From positions 7,474,659 through 7,538,658 of the forward strand of contig CM044962.1 in assembly GCA_024516035.1 (NCBI GenBank): a stretch of 64,000 nt of DNA, in the 5' to 3' direction. The translations under genes were made by a program, and so were the position numbers. The notes under the pieces are model-generated. The model had not been told where the DNA came from. It made no database searches and saw only the letters and a list, made by a program, of their open reading frames with translations. Positions 1 through 10,926 of the stretch are shown here, piece by piece; the first letter of the stretch is position 1; every line of letters starts with the position of its first letter. The DNA comes from Bactericera cockerelli (Eukaryota > Arthropoda > Insecta > Hemiptera > Triozidae).

Positions 1-114
1 TTCTTTTTCATTTTTATTGTATATATTGTTTCCATTTTTTTCATTGTTAAAATAATTATTTGTATGTACATAATGTCCATTTATATCTAATAAAGCGTTG
101 TATAATAATAATAA

Positions 115-350
115 TGGTTGTGACTACTGCCCGTTGTCCAGAGATCCTGAGTTCGATTCCCGGTTGTAGCAGACTTTTCGCACACAGAAAATTCTGTTCC
201 CTCCGAACATGTGAGGCTGGCAATTCCGGCCCTACCCAGGCTGGGTGAGGTTAATGTGGGGGTAGCTGGTACGATTCCCAGCGAATAGAGGGTGAAACCC
301 CCGTCCTGTCTACCTCAAGTCAGGATGTTAAAACCAAAATAGAATCAATG
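115..350 (+). repeat. SINE family A (tRNA-headed, conserved core)
   Basis: A tRNA-like head with a B-box-like GAGTTCGATTCCCGG is followed by a core (ACCCAGGCTGGGTGAGGT, then CCCAGCGAAT and GAGGGT) and a tail ending near CAGGATGTTAAAACC. The same head and core recur at 1275-1543, 27730-27995, 47615-47880 and 54275-54590. Ends are approximate. Confidence 0.75.
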
Positions 351-771
351 GACATGAAAAGAGCCTAGACATTGGATCTGGGCGTCCACATAATCCTCTC
401 ACCACCGTGATGTAGGTATCAATACCTATCTCACGGACACGGAATTATTATTATTATTTATCAGCGGAAGTTTTTCCCTCTTCAATAATTATCAGTGGAA
501 TTAACCTCTTGTTAATTAATGTGTCCAGTTATCAACCTCATTGTAAGAAACCCCCAAAAAGTTAGCATTAGCTTAGGGGATGTAATTTATGTAAATGTAT
601 AAAAAAATTCTTAGAAGCCAAATAAAAATGGCTTAGGATGGGTCCTCTGTATACATAAAAAAATATGAAAAATAAAAGAAATGATTTATTATTATGTATT
701 AAACATAAATAAATGAATATGTACGATGTATGTTGACAATTGCCATAACAAATTTTTTTATCTCTTCACAG
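351..771. other. AT-rich intron sequence upstream of the UBAP1-like exon
   Basis: No coding signal is seen. The stretch is AT-rich and ends in a polypyrimidine tract and CACAG acceptor at 771, so most of it is the last intron of the UBAP1-like gene. Confidence 0.5.
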
Positions 772-1008
772 GTGATCGAGTTTCTCATCCAGGTGCTGGC
801 TCTGGAGGAAAAGTTCCCCGCGCTCTCCGGCACTGACCTGTGCGAGGAGGCCCTCGCCCACCACCAGAGCAACGTGTCCGCCACTGAGGCTTTCCTCGGC
901 GCCGTGACCAAACTGTCACGCCTCGGGTTCCCTGCGTGCCGCGTGGCGCGCGTGCTGCGTGACGTCAACGGTGACGAGGAGAAGGCGCTGGATGCGCTCG
1001 TGTCCTGA
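772..1008 (+). CDS. UBAP1-like protein, terminal exon (SOUBA domain)
   Basis: This is the last coding exon of a probable UBAP1-like protein. In animals UBAP1 is an ESCRT-I subunit that binds ubiquitin through a C-terminal solenoid of overlapping UBA domains and helps sort cargo at endosomes. The exon begins right after a good acceptor (TCTCTTCACAG), is read in phase 0 and gives 78 residues to TGA. Two UBA-like helical repeats are visible: one around LCEEALAHHQ, the second with the typical LGFP loop and a closing EEKALDAL helix. It is GC-rich compared with its surroundings. The rest of the gene lies left of the window. Another multi-UBA protein cannot be excluded, because only the C-terminus is seen and the assignment rests on remembered motifs. 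Confidence 0.6.
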   Translation: MIEFLIQVLALEEKFPALSGTDLCEEALAHHQSNVSATEAFLGAVTKLSRLGFPACRVARVLRDVNGDEEKALDALVS

Positions 1009-1078
1009 GCATGCGCAGTGGAAATCGTGTCCTGAGCATGCGCAGTGGGAATCGTGTCCTGCGCATGCGCAGTGGGAA
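998..1078 (+). repeat. 27-bp minisatellite, 3 units, starting across the stop codon
   Basis: Three 27-bp units start at 998, 1025 and 1052. The first contains the last codons and stop of the UBAP1-like exon, so the array was copied from the coding end. Unit 3 contains TGCGCATGCGCA (1060-1071), a match to the NRF-1/Ewg palindrome. Confidence 0.9.
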
Positions 1079-1100
1079 TATAAAGCGAGAGGCGCGCGCA

Positions 1101-1169
1101 CTAACCAAACTGTCACGCCTGGGATTTCCAGCGTCACGCGGCGAGAAAGCGGTGAATGCGGCGCAGTGA
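1101..1169 (+). pseudogene. Relic duplicate of the second UBA segment
   Basis: An in-frame stretch of 22 codons and a stop repeats the TKLSRLGFPA segment of the upstream exon (about 907-936) and then jumps to EKAVNAAQ, resembling EKALDALVS. Over the ten matched codons all differences from the parent are at third positions and synonymous. The middle of the UBA is missing. It may be a shortened tandem copy or a remnant of an alternative terminus. A TATAAA lies just before it (about 1080). Confidence 0.55.
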
Positions 1170-1274
1170 ACTAAAGGAAAATTATTCTTCTTCTTCTTTT
1201 ACTCTGTCTTATCCCGCTTAAGCAGGGTCGACGTTGTTCAACCTCATGGTTGAGATTGGTTGGTTTTGGCACAT

Positions 1275-1543
1275 TTTTACGGCTGGATGCCCTTCCTAAC
1301 GCCAACGATTCTAATTGATTTAACGTCCTGGATTAGGACGGGGGTCTTACCCTTCATTCGCTGGGAATCGTACCAGCTACCCACATTAACCTCACCGAGC
1401 CTGGGTAGGGCCGGAATTGCCAGCCTCACGTGTTCGGAGGGAACAGAATTTTCTGTGCGAAAAGTCTGCTCCGACCGGGGATCGAACTCGGGATCTCTGG
1501 ACTAACGGGCAGTAGGCACAACCGTTGCGCCACGGAGGCTGGC
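1275..1543 (-). repeat. SINE family A, minus strand
   Basis: On the minus strand the head GCCTCCGTGGCGCAACGG has a tRNA A-box look and is followed by a B-box-like GAGTTCGATCCCCGG, then the ACCCAGGCT core. This is the best-preserved head of the family in the window. Confidence 0.8.
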
Positions 1544-1574
1544 TACAGGAAAATTATTGATCAATAATAATAAT

Positions 1575-1812
1575 TGTCTGTCCCGGTAGCTAAGTAGTCA
1601 AGACGGCGTTCTGGTAATCCAGAGATCGTGCGATCGCACCCCAGTGAGGACATGAGAAGTTATCCTTCCATTGGTGATTTTGAGGGTTCGAATCCCGGTC
1701 GAAGCGTAAAATTCTGACGGAGTTTTTTTGTTTTTGTTTTTTTTTTCGGAATGGTATAGATGTAAAGGTAAAGTGCCCTGAAGTAATGTGAAAGCGGTTT
1801 TTCCGGGGCACA
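1575..1812 (+). repeat. SINE, family F-type head with family H-type tail
   Basis: The head TGTCCCGGTAGCTAAGTAGTCAA resembles family F. The downstream part (AAAATTCTGACGGAG, then GTGCCCTGAAGTAATG and GGGGCACA) matches family H elements at 37095 and 40850. It is a mosaic or an older diverged copy. Confidence 0.6.
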
Positions 1813-1910
1813 ACTCACTTTAAAAAAGTGTTTCTTTATTTGCTTTTTTTTATTTCTAGCTTTTATTGCGTTTGGTCGCTTCTCTTCTGTACTTACTTTT
1901 GGATTACAAA

Positions 1911-2100
1911 GTAGTCACCTTGGCTGAGTGGTGTGTTGCATGCACACAGTGACTTGGGTTCAATTCCCAGTAGGGCCAAAAAATTCTGATGTGTTTTGAG
2001 GTGATCAAAAATGTTTGGCATGTGAGCAACGACTAGTGGCAGAATAAAAGGTAAAAATAAGAAATAAAAGGCAAAAGTCCTATAATTTGTTCTGCGCTAA
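1911..2100 (+). repeat. SINE family G, diverged
   Basis: GTCACCTTGGCTGAGTGG followed by GGGTTCAATTCCCAG is a tRNA-like A and B box pair. It is a diverged relative of the copies at 30088 and 27265. Confidence 0.6.
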
Positions 2101-2817
2101 AATTGTGATAAAATAACACAAAAATCGCATTTCACTATTATTACTTTTGGATTACGGTAACTTATAAAAATGTGTTATTTTTTTATTTTTAATTTGTAAT
2201 AATAGGGAATGTTGTATTTGACATCAATATTATACAAAAATGATTCTATAATTATTTCATTTAGTAAAAAGAAAATGTCTTGAGTATTTATACTTGTAAG
2301 ATTTTTTATTGTTTACGTTTGGCATATTATTTTCAGGACACGGGAAATCAGTGTAATGTCTGTATATTTAGGTACATTTATATTTACATATATATTATGT
2401 AGGTGGCGACAACGAGGACCCTGGTCCTAGACCCTAGTCCCTACACCTAGATATAGGCTGGTAGGCAGAGACGATTTTGTAATACCTATAGGGTTCACTG
2501 TAGGATGGTCCCGAACTTGCTATAATAGGGAATTTATTTTTTATTAAATATTTTATTGTACATAAATATTCATGTTTGAATGTATACAACGTCATTTTCT
2601 TACAAGCTATTTTAAATACTAGAAACTATAATTTAATTCATAGATACAATAGAAAGGGCTTAGACCTGTGAAACATATTAAAGATTTATTTTTAAGGAAA
2701 GAGATTTAGCTATAAGGAGGATGAAGATATTATATATTAGTATTCGTCACTAGGTATTACGAGTAAGAAACAGAAAAAGGTGAGACACAAAAAAAAACAA
2801 GACAAGAAGGGGCCTTC
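2101..2817. other. AT-rich intergenic sequence with a dispersed module
   Basis: No gene is seen. Bases about 2455-2525 (GACGATTTTGTAATACCTAT ...) recur near 3768-3840, so they belong to a dispersed repeat. Confidence 0.5.
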
Positions 2818-3000
2818 TTACAGTCGGGACAGAAGTTCTTCGCACTCCTTCATACTGTAGGGTACGGCATCCAAAAGCTCGGCTTTTAGGTAATCCCTCA
2901 TTTGTGTTTGAGACATTTGTTTGACATATTGAGGTAGAAGATTAAATAGTTTCACGCCTACAGTAATTAATGATTTTTTTTGAAGTTTGGCCCTTGGCAC
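2818..3000 (-). pseudogene. LINE reverse-transcriptase C-terminal fragment
   Basis: A 60-codon frame on the minus strand contains GVKLFNLLPQYVKQM and a downstream LKAELLD segment. This is the pattern of the C-terminal end of insect non-LTR retrotransposon ORF2 proteins. No upstream RT domain is present, so it is a dead 3' fragment. Confidence 0.55.
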
Positions 3001-3047
3001 TATGATATTGCTTTTATGTCGTGTGTTGTGGTTGTGTTGATCTTGGT

Positions 3048-3980
3048 GTTTAGTTTATTAAAGAAACATCTGAATGCACATGCGCACAGACGCTTTAAAC
3101 CAACGTCTCTGAATAACAAAATCAGCTGAAGGGACAAATGACCCAGGCATCCCTACAGTGAGGACTCTGCATACAACCCATAGTATTTTCAAGACTCCGT
3201 TGAGCCCGCTTATATTATTATGTTTAATAACATGGTGAGATTATTCTGTGTGGTACCGGGGCTACCCTAGGCATCTAGGGCAGGGGTCCATTGTGTTCGC
3301 GCACTTTGGGTCAGATTACCCAGCCTCCTTGTTGTAACGGTTGTGACTACTACCCGTGGTTCAGAGATCCTGAGTTCAATCACGGGTTAGGCATAGTTAT
3401 TTTCTAACAAATTATATTTCCTCCGATAACGTGAGGCTGAATTACTCAAATTATTATTATTATTATGAAACTCTTTATTAGAAGAACATGCATACAAACA
3501 AATAATGGTAAAAATTAAAATACAAAATTGACAGTATTAATATAAACAGGAAAAAAATATATACATAATTATGTCCTAACTGAAGGGCGGGGTTATTGCC
3601 TATGGGAGGTATACAACGGGATGGGCAAGCTACAACACAGAGCACAAGCGTCTAGAGCAACTGCCGTTTCTTGGCCACAAAATTAAAAGGCTGTGAAACA
3701 CTCATCTTTTTTTATATATATGAAAGATCTCATTAGGTCTCTGTGTTAATTGTAAGAGTTAAGGCTGGTATGTAGAGACGATTTTGTAATGCCTATAGGG
3801 TTCACTGTAGGGTGGTCCCGAGTTTGCTACAGGGAATACTTCGACCTTGACAATTATTTATTAAAGAAATATCTGAATGCACATGAGCACAGACGCTTTA
3901 AACAAATGTCTCTGAATAACAAAATCAGCTGAATGGACAAATGACCCAGGCATCCCTGCAGTGAGGACTGCATACAACCC
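3048..3980 (+). repeat. Duplicated 130-bp module flanking SINE remnants
   Basis: Bases 3048-3180 and 3848-3980 are near-identical direct repeats, both ending in GCATACAACCC. Between them lie a truncated SINE A (3325-3445), an AT-rich LINE-tail-like stretch and a SINE D tail (about 3600-3710). Confidence 0.7.
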
Positions 3981-4217
3981 TAAGAGCCCGTTCACACCGA
4001 CTAAAAACAGTTTTTTTACTGGGACAGTAATTTTACTGGTCCAGTATTTTTACTGAGTGGCGCATACATTTAAATGAGAGCGTTCACATCGGCAACGTTT
4101 TACTGTTAACAGTAAAAAAACTGGATCGACAGATTTTTACATCAGATTTTGCCACTAGAAACGGAAACAGTAGAAAAACTGGCCCAGTAAAAAAACTGTT
4201 TCTACATCCAGTCGCTT

Positions 4218-4490
4218 TGTGGTGGAACTGACCGCATAAAATCCTTTGTGAAACCCTGACATATTTACTCTATGTATCGTTCTTCTTTAACTATCTTCAC
4301 ACTGTATGTTTTTTGAAATGTTTTGAAAATAATATACGGAAGTTTGCAACTTCTCTCTCGTCTCTGATCTTGTCAGAACTTTCCCAGCTAACCAAGAGCT
4401 TTTCTTTTTAGCTTTCCCTTTAAATTCCACAGTGAATTAGTTTTCTATCTTGGGAGCTCGCGGCTCAAGTAATCGCCACTTGACGCCACA
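4218..4490 (+). repeat. 5' LTR
   Basis: 273 bp, starts TGTGGTGGAACTG and ends GACGCCACA. No canonical TATAAA is obvious. Confidence 0.93.
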
Positions 4491-4498
4491 TCCCAAAT

Positions 4499-4516
4499 TG
4501 GTGACCCCGACGTGAT
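4499..4516 (+). promoter_or_regulatory. Primer-binding site for tRNA-Trp
   Basis: TGGTGACCCCGACGTGAT lies 8 nt after the LTR and is complementary to the 3' end of tRNA-Trp including CCA, the same 18-mer known from tRNA-Trp-primed avian retroviruses. Confidence 0.9.
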
Positions 4517-4720
4517 TGGTGCCAAATTGATTGGTGACCATTCGCCGTTTTATCCGAACCTACCTTCGTTACCGGTAGTCGACCGCGCCGCGTGTTCGTT
4601 TTTCCGTTTCGTTCTCTTTCTCTGCCCACCGGGGTAGACCGTGCCGTTACCGTGTTTTCGTGGTCTCTAAACCCACGCCGTGTCCGTTTTTCGTGTCTTT
4701 CATTACTCCTCTATTTCACC

Positions 4721-5584
4721 ATGAGTGATGGAGAAGAGGAAACCAAGAACAAAGGATCCACAGGGAAGGATCTAACCTCAACTTCAGGAAATTTAGGCGC
4801 CACGCCTAATGTTCCCATTATCACCATGCCTCATGTAAGCATCCCTCGCTTTTACAAGCCAGACCCAGCCATGTATTTTATCAATGTGGAATCCCAATTC
4901 ACTCTGGCTGGCATTGTATCTGATCATGATAGATATGTACAGCTTACTGCTAAACTTGAACCCGAAATCTTGGCAGAAGTCAGTGATGTGGTTCGTAACC
5001 CAAATACAAGAACATATTCTGCTCTCAAGAAAGCCATCCTCATGCGCTTTGGCCAATCAGAAGAACAAAGATTGAACAGGCTTCTAGGCACAATGGAAAT
5101 GGGTGACAAGACTCCCAGCCAAATCCTGAGAGAAATTCAGCGCCTTGCTGACACAGGGATACCTGAATCCATTGTACGTGGTATTTGGTTAAAAAAACTG
5201 CCTACCTACACCCAACAAATATTACATGCAGTGAGTTTGACCACGCCCCTGGCACAACAGGCAGAAGTGGCAGACAAAGTTATGGCAGTTAGTCATCCTA
5301 CCTCCACCATATCCACAGTTTCTAACCATGACACATCTCTTATTGAGACTCGGTTAGATGAGCTGTCTAAGAAAGTTCAGGAGCTTTCATCATCACTGGA
5401 AACATTGCTAAGGAGATCCACATCTGAACATTCATCCCGCAGCCACTCAAGGTCCCGCACCCGTTCACCTGCAGCTCAGCACAGGTACTGCTATATACAT
5501 CACAAATACAAATCAGAAGCTCGTCATTGTGCTGCCCCTGCTACCTGCAAGTTTGAGGCAGACAAGAAGTCGGAAAACTACTAA
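4721..5584 (+). CDS. gag: Gag-like protein of the Gypsy element
   Basis: The capsid-type structural protein of the retrotransposon is 287 residues from the first good ATG (MSDGEEET); the open frame extends further upstream but without an ATG. The N-terminus is charged and disordered. A capsid-like region follows ([17 protein letters not shown] ... [15 protein letters not shown]). The tail is Ser/Arg-rich and ends with [17 protein letters not shown], the Cys/His pattern seen in many arthropod Gypsy Gag proteins in place of a CCHC knuckle. It stops at 5584, overlapping the pol frame, which is -1 relative to it. Confidence 0.85.
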   Translation: MSDGEEETKNKGSTGKDLTSTSGNLGATPNVPIITMPHVSIPRFYKPDPAMYFINVESQFTLAGIVSDHDRYVQLTAKLEPEILAEVSDVVRNPNTRTYSALKKAILMRFGQSEEQRLNRLLGTMEMGDKTPSQILREIQRLADTGIPESIVRGIWLKKLPTYTQQILHAVSLTTPLAQQAEVADKVMAVSHPTSTISTVSNHDTSLIETRLDELSKKVQELSSSLETLLRRSTSEHSSRSHSRSRTRSPAAQHRYCYIHHKYKSEARHCAAPATCKFEADKKSENY

Positions 5585-8500
5585 CCCTCCCTGACAGATT
5601 AGCGGCTGTAGGGAAGGGTAACGAAACCTCCCGCTTGCAAGTAACTGATCACAACACAGGATTGCGTTTCCTAATAGACACAGGAGCTTGCATTTTCACC
5701 ATTGCTGATGTGTCCAGTCCTATTCTAGGTGCTGACTTTCTGCTAAAATATGGTCTCAATGTTGATCTAAAGAACTCATGTTTGATTGACCCTCTCACAA
5801 ACCAGAAGTCTTGTGGTGTATCAATCTCATCAATCCAGTGCAGTATTACTGCTGTACAACCTGGCTTACATGAATCAGTTGAGAAGCTCATATTAAAACA
5901 CAATATTGCTTCCAAGACACTGATCAACTCTCTACCTGGAATCAAAAATTCTGTTGTGTCTCATCACATTGAAACAAAAGGACAACCTTGTTTTGCTCGA
6001 GCTCGCCGTCTTCCTCCTGAGAAATTGAAAGCTGCCAAAGCTGAATTTCAGTTCATGATTCAACAAGGTATTTGTAGACCCTCCAAGAGTCCTTGGGCCA
6101 GCCCATTGCACATGGTGCCCAAAAAGTCAGGAGATTGGAGACCCTGTGGGGATTACAGAAATCTCAATGCCCAGACAGTTGCTGACCGGTATCCCATACC
6201 CAACATTCAAGATTGTGCAACAAGCTTGCATGGTTCTCGCATCTTCTCTACTATTGACATGAAGAAAGCTTTTCTTCAAATACCAGTGCATGAAGATGAC
6301 ATTCCCAAAACTGCTGTTGTGACACCTTTTGGACTTTTTGAGTTCATGCGCATGCCTTTTGGCCTATGCGGTGCATCTCAGACTCTTCAGCGCTTCCTGC
6401 ATTCAATTACCGCTGACCTTCCCTTTGTCTTTGTCTACATAGATGACTTCCTCATCTCCTCAAGAACTCAGGATGAACATATTGCTCATCTTGATCAACT
6501 GTTTGCTCGACTAGCTGAGTATGGACTCACAATCAATGTCAGTAAGAGTGTATTCTTACAGGAATCTGTGCATTTCCTGGGCTACAGCATCTCTGCTGAT
6601 GGTATCTCACCTTCTCAAGACAAAGTTTCAGCCATCTTGTCATATCCCAAGCCAGAGACCGTAGGAGAAATGAAGAGGTTTTTGGGTATGATAAACTTCT
6701 ACCACCGCTTTCACAACCACATGGCTGACACTCAAGCACCACTCCATGTCAGTGGTAACCCTCCACCCAAGACCAAGCTCACTTGGACACCCCCAATGGA
6801 GGAAGCATTTGATAAGTGCAAACAGAAGCTTGCCACTCAGGTCACGCTTGCATTCCCTGATCCAGACATGGAAATCAGTATCATGACTGATGCTTCCAGT
6901 ACAGCTATTGGAGGATCCATTCACCAATGTCTTGATGGTAAGGCTCAACCTTTGGCTTTCTTTTCCCGGAAACTGAACACTGCTGAACAAAAATACTCTA
7001 CTTATGACCGAGAGCTTCTAGCCATATACGCCACCATACAGAGGTTTTCATATCTTCTAGATGGCAGGAAATTTGCCATTTTCACTGACCACCGACCTCT
7101 CACATATGCCTTCACCAAAGTGAAAGACAATGGTTCTCCTCGACAGGTACGTCACTTGTCTTACATTAGCCAATTCTCCACAGACATCAGATTTGTGAAA
7201 GGCAAGGACAATGCTCCAGCTGATTTTCTATCCAGGATAGAAATTATCAAGAAAGCTGTAACTGCTACTGAAATGTTACAAGCTCAAAACTCTGATCCTG
7301 AGCTCAAGGAACTACTGGACAAAGAAGCACACAGCCTCTACCTTTGTCAAATGACTGTTGACAATGTCAAACTGTACTGTGACACTTCAACTGGCAGAAC
7401 ACGTCCATATGTCCCCAAGGATCTACGTTATGCGCTCTTCAAGCAGCTGCATAACATGTCTCACCCTGGTGGTCGTGCTACATGCCGTCTCATCTCAGAC
7501 AAGTTTGTGTGGCCATCAATGAACAAGTGTATCAAATCATGGGTACGCCAGTGCCATGAGTGCCAGATCTCAAAAGTCAACCGACATGAAAAGAGCCCTC
7601 TTGTGCAGTACTTAGTTCCAGATGAGAGGTTCTCTCATGTGCATATTGACATTGTCGGGCCACTGCCACCTTCACAAGGTAATATTTATTTACTAACTTG
7701 CATTGACAGATACACTCGCTGGTTGGAAGCACTCCCAATCTCAGATCAAACTGCAGAAACTGTTGCAAAAGCGTTTTTCAACGGTTGGATTGTGCGCTTT
7801 GGTTCTCCTGTATACTTAGTGACAGACCAAGGAAGAAATTTCACTTCTCACCTTTTCAAAGAAGTATCTTCACTATTGGGTATAGAGCTCAAACACACCA
7901 CAGCCTACCACCCTCAATGCAATGGTCTTATTGAGAGAGCTCATCGCACACTCAAAGCTGCTCTGATGTGCCGTCTTCAAGCTTCCACAACTTCTTGGTC
8001 CTTGGAACTACCCGTAGTTCTACTTGGACTACGCACAGCCTTCAAGGAAGACCTTGGTGCCAGCCCTGCCAACTTGGTATATGGAACCAGCCTCCGCCTC
8101 CCTGGTGAGTTTTTTGAGCCTCCTCACTCAGAAATGAGCACAAGTGATTATGTGCAAAAACTTCACACAGTGTTTGCTTCTATCCGCCCCAAGCAAACTT
8201 CTTGGCATGTGAATGAGAAGACATACACCAATCCCAGCATTGAAAAGTGTACCCATGTATACTTGCGCGTGGATGGAGTAAAGTCAAGTTTACAACGTCC
8301 CTACACAGGCCCCCACCTAGTCATTGCTAGAACTAGTAAGACCTTCACTATCAAGATTGGAAACCGCCTTGCTGTTGTGTCACGTGACAGGGTGAAGCCA
8401 GCTTTCACCTCAGACCAAGTACTGGTACCTCCTCCAGATCCACCTCCATCAAGCGACTCACTGGTACAACGCTTTGTTGTCCAAAACTCTGTTCCAGTAC

Positions 8501-9000
8501 CAGCTCAGACACCATCAGTACCTACCACACCGGTGACTGAAGTGCCTATCTCTCCTCAACGCAACCTGGTTGTTCCCTCCACATCTCATGATTTTCCCAC
8601 TCAGATGCCTGTCACTCCACAGCATGTTGTTCCTAGGCCCACTGGTAAGAATGTTTCATTCAGACCCCGTACCAACTTTGATTCTTCCAAGAGATGTCCT
8701 GCCCAGGCCAGGAAGAACTTGGCACATTCACAGAAATCTCAGCATAGACCTCTGTCTACCGCTAGGTCCATCAGTTTACCTAGGATTCCACTTGCCAGTC
8801 CTGAGACACTGTCTCAGAACAGTAATCATACCTCTACTTCCACTGCCACATTGGCCAATTCGAACTTGAACCCTGCAGCTAAGCCTTTTTCCCCTGGTTC
8901 AAGTCCCAGGTCAAGCGCATCTTGTCCAAGTAGTCCCATAGTTACTAGGTCAGGTCGCCAGGTTCGACCCCCGGCACACCTAGATAATTATGTATTGTAA
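5557..9000 (+). CDS. pol: Pol polyprotein (truncated protease, RT, RNase H, integrase)
   Basis: The frame opens at 5557, -1 to gag with a 28-nt overlap. GGAAAAC at 5572-5578 is a possible but non-canonical slip site. Domains in order: a protease with DTGA (about 5677) that jumps within a few residues to [13 protein letters not shown], so the usual middle of some 50 residues is absent; RT with YIDD at 6436-6447; RNase H starting at TDAS (about 6886); integrase with an H..H..CxxC zinc finger (about 7450-7565) and the D (DIVGP), D (TDQG) and E (LIERAH) catalytic residues; then a Pro/Ser/Thr-rich tail ending near [12 protein letters not shown]. No stop interrupts RT through integrase. The protease deletion probably prevents processing, so mobility may depend on a helper. 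Confidence 0.92.
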   Translation, partial: GRQEVGKLLTLPDRLAAVGKGNETSRLQVTDHNTGLRFLIDTGACIFTIADVSSPILGADFLLKYGLNVDLKNSCLIDPLTNQKSCGVSISSIQCSITAVQPGLHESVEKLILKHNIASKTLINSLPGIKNSVVSHHIETKGQPCFARARRLPPEKLKAAKAEFQFMIQQGICRPSKSPWASPLHMVPKKSGDWRPCGDYRNLNAQTVADRYPIPNIQDCATSLHGSRIFSTIDMKKAFLQIPVHEDDIPKTAVVTPFGLFEFMRMPFGLCGASQTLQRFLHSITADLPFVFVYIDDFLISSRTQDEHIAHLDQLFARLAEYGLTINVSKSVFLQESVHFLGYSISADGISPSQDKVSAILSYPKPETVGEMKRFLGMINFYHRFHNHMADTQAPLHVSGNPPPKTKLTWTPPMEEAFDKCKQKLATQVTLAFPDPDMEISIMTDASSTAIGGSIHQCLDGKAQPLAFFSRKLNTAEQKYSTYDRELLAIYATIQRFSYLLDGRKFAIFTDHRPLTYAFTKVKDNGSPRQVRHLSYISQFSTDIRFVKGKDNAPADFLSRIEIIKKAVTATEMLQAQNSDPELKELLDKEAHSLYLCQMTVDNVKLYCDTSTGRTRPYVPKDLRYALFKQLHNMSHPGGRATCRLISDKFVWPSMNKCIKSWVRQCHECQISKVNRHEKSPLVQYLVPDERFSHVHIDIVGPLPPSQGNIYLLTCIDRYTRWLEALPISDQTAETVAKAFFNGWIVRFGSPVYLVTDQGRNFTSHLFKEVSSLLGIELKHTTAYHPQCNGLIERAHRTLKAALMCRLQASTTSWSLELPVVLLGLRTAFKEDLGASPANLVYGTSLRLPGEFFEPPHSEMSTSDYVQKLHTVFASIRPKQTSWHVNEKTYTNPSIEKCTHVYLRVDGVKSSLQRPYTGPHLVIARTSKTFTIKIGNRLAVVSRDRVKPAFTSDQVLVPPPDPPPSSDSLVQRFVVQNSVPVPAQTPSVPTTPVTEVPISPQRNLVVPSTSHDFPTQMPVTPQHVVPRPTGKNVSFRPRTNFDSSKRCPAQARKNLAHSQKSQHRPLSTARSISLPRIPLASPETLSQNSNHTSTSTATLANSNLNPAAKPFSPGSSPRSSASCPSSPIVTRSGRQVRPPAHLDNYVL

Positions 9001-10042
9001 TCAATTATCAACAGCTATAATTTGTAAATAACAGTTGTATTATCTTTGTACAGTCATTTTCCAACATGAAAATTATTAAGAATTTTTTTTATTGTTTTGG
9101 TCTAAATTCAGCTTCCTAAACAATTTAAATTGATCTCAAGTAGGTATACCATCCTATTTGAAAACTCTCTCAAACTCTTGTAGAAAATATTAATTCTACT
9201 TTGTTCACTTACAAAATTTGGTTCAATTACATTTTTAGTAAAAAAATGCATATTGCCTCACAGTATTCACCTTTGAATACCTTCTTAGTACTTATTTTAA
9301 GACAATTATCTGATTACCTAAGAATTTCTCTTTTATATGGTTAAAATCTCATATTATCATATATCTGTTAAAATTCTATATCTCATGTATCTAGTATCTA
9401 CCCCTGGATACAATATTAACAATCAAATTTGGTTTTTACCACATTTTTACCACTGTGTAAATAATTTCTTTAAGCACCTACATTATTTTTCATTTCTCCT
9501 GCTGCATAATATTGTTAAAACTACATATTTCCTCAGCAAGATTTATCTCAGTATTCTCATAATACTAAATTGACAAGGAACTTAAATCAATTTTATCATT
9601 CTGATCATGTATAGCATTATTTTAATTGTACCCATCATGTTCACTTAACCTTAGTCCTTACTTGTAGCAAATTCAAATTTGAGTTTCAAACCCTCATACT
9701 TTGGTTTTCCTAGCTTTTTTGCTTTTCTTCACCAAGAATAATCTTATTATTCCTATCATGGAAACTTGTAAATCTTAAATACCTATGTAACATTGCAAAT
9801 AAGAAAATTTGTTAGCATAATCTCTGTATACTACTCAGATATATTTTTGTCAAAAAAAATAATCAGGTATTGGTACAATATTTCAGCATTAATCATATCT
9901 ATATATTTTGTGTCATTTTCTAGATAAAACCTTTATCTTTCATGTATAATTTGTTCATATCATGTTCTCTCCACAGTTTCCACCACAGGGAATCAAACCC
10001 TTGTCTTCCCTGCCTCATTTTTTTCTCGAAGGGGGGGAATGA
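9001..10042 (+). other. Gypsy 3' non-coding region and polypurine tract
   Basis: About 1 kb of AT-rich sequence without a convincing gene separates pol from the 3' LTR. GAAGGGGGGGAATGA (about 10028-10042) directly before the LTR is the polypurine tract for plus-strand priming. Short frames here show no env-like signal peptide or fusion motif. Confidence 0.8.
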
Positions 10043-10315
10043 TGTGGTGGAACTGACCGCATAAAATCCTTTGTGAAACCCTGACATATTTACTCTATGT
10101 ATCGTTCTTCTTTAACTATCTTCACACTGTATGTTTTTTGAAATGTTTTGAAAATAATATACGGAAGTTTGCAACTTCTCTCTCGTCTCTGATCTTGTCA
10201 GAACTTTCCCAGCTAACCAAGAGCTTTTCTTTTTAGCTTTCCCTTTAAATTCCACAGTGAATTAGTTTTCTATCTTGGGAGCTCGCGGCTCAAGTAATCG
10301 CCACTTGACGCCACA
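10043..10315 (+). repeat. 3' LTR
   Basis: 273 bp, same length as the 5' LTR and no mismatch found by eye. Followed by the GCTT duplication at 10316-10319. Confidence 0.93.
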
Positions 10316-10926
10316 GCTTGTACAATCAAATGGAGATGTTCACACTGCAGTCGGCACAGTTTTTATTGTTTCTGAAACCTATTATAATATCGTATTTTTC
10401 GAATGAAAATTAATTCATATCTATTTGTGAGGCGCTACAATGGAAATCGGGGCGAGCAAATGACTTTTTGGTGGCGATCTGGTTCAAACTAGGTTCTATA
10501 GATAGGTATGACTTGCTGCTATCTAGGGTTAGTGTTAGGGCCTTTCGTCACCTACTAGGGCCGAATTAGGGCCAAATAAGGGCCTTTTTGGAAAATCATA
10601 AATTCGGCTCTAGCGCCTCACTAATTATTAAATTAAATTTAGAAATGCTCCTTTTTGATACCTTTGTGCCACTATGGGATGATTCCACCATCTTCTCTTA
10701 TTCCTTCGTTGTCGTTGCCGGTACCAGTACAAAAGCATTAATGTATTCACATTCATCACGTTCAAAGGCTTTATCACGAATGAACATAAAGAAAAGCATG
10801 GAAAAGTAGGACCAGTAAAAATACTGTTTGTAGCCTGTGTGAACGCACTCTGAGAAACAGTTTTTTTACTGGACACAGTAAAAAAACTGTTCCAGTAAAA
10901 ACTGTTTTGGTGTGAACAGGCTCTAA

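Larger units (their letters stand above)
4218..10315 (+). mobile_element. Complete Ty3/Gypsy LTR retrotransposon, very young
   Basis: The 6.1-kb element has two 273-bp LTRs (4218-4490, 10043-10315) with no difference seen by eye, TG...CA ends and a GCTT duplication (4214-4217, 10316-10319). The intact site CAGTCGCTTGTACAATC exists in MITE copy B at about 11153, which proves the boundaries. Order: LTR, tRNA-Trp primer site, gag, pol (PR-RT-RNaseH-IN), non-coding tail, polypurine tract, LTR. No envelope frame is seen. Identical LTRs imply insertion too recent for mutations to accumulate, yet the protease region is damaged (see pol). Confidence 0.95.
3984..10923 (+). mobile_element. MITE copy A (TAA target site), split by the Gypsy insertion
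   Basis: The left end GAGCCCGTTCACACC at 3984 pairs with GGTGTGAACAGGCTC ending at 10923, and TAA flanks both ends (3981-3983, 10924-10926). A TAA duplication and GC-rich starts suit PIF/Harbinger-type MITEs. The element proper is 3984-4217 plus 10320-10923 (about 838 bp). The interior is rich in CAGTTTTTTTACTGG-type inverted motifs. No transposase is encoded. Confidence 0.85.

Noticed and set aside
4592..4720. Longer Gag starting at 4592
   Set aside because: It would need a GTG start; the first ATG in frame is 4721.
9337..9573. Hydrophobic frame after pol as a possible env gene
   Set aside because: AT-rich low-complexity translation without signal peptide, cysteine pattern or fusion motif.
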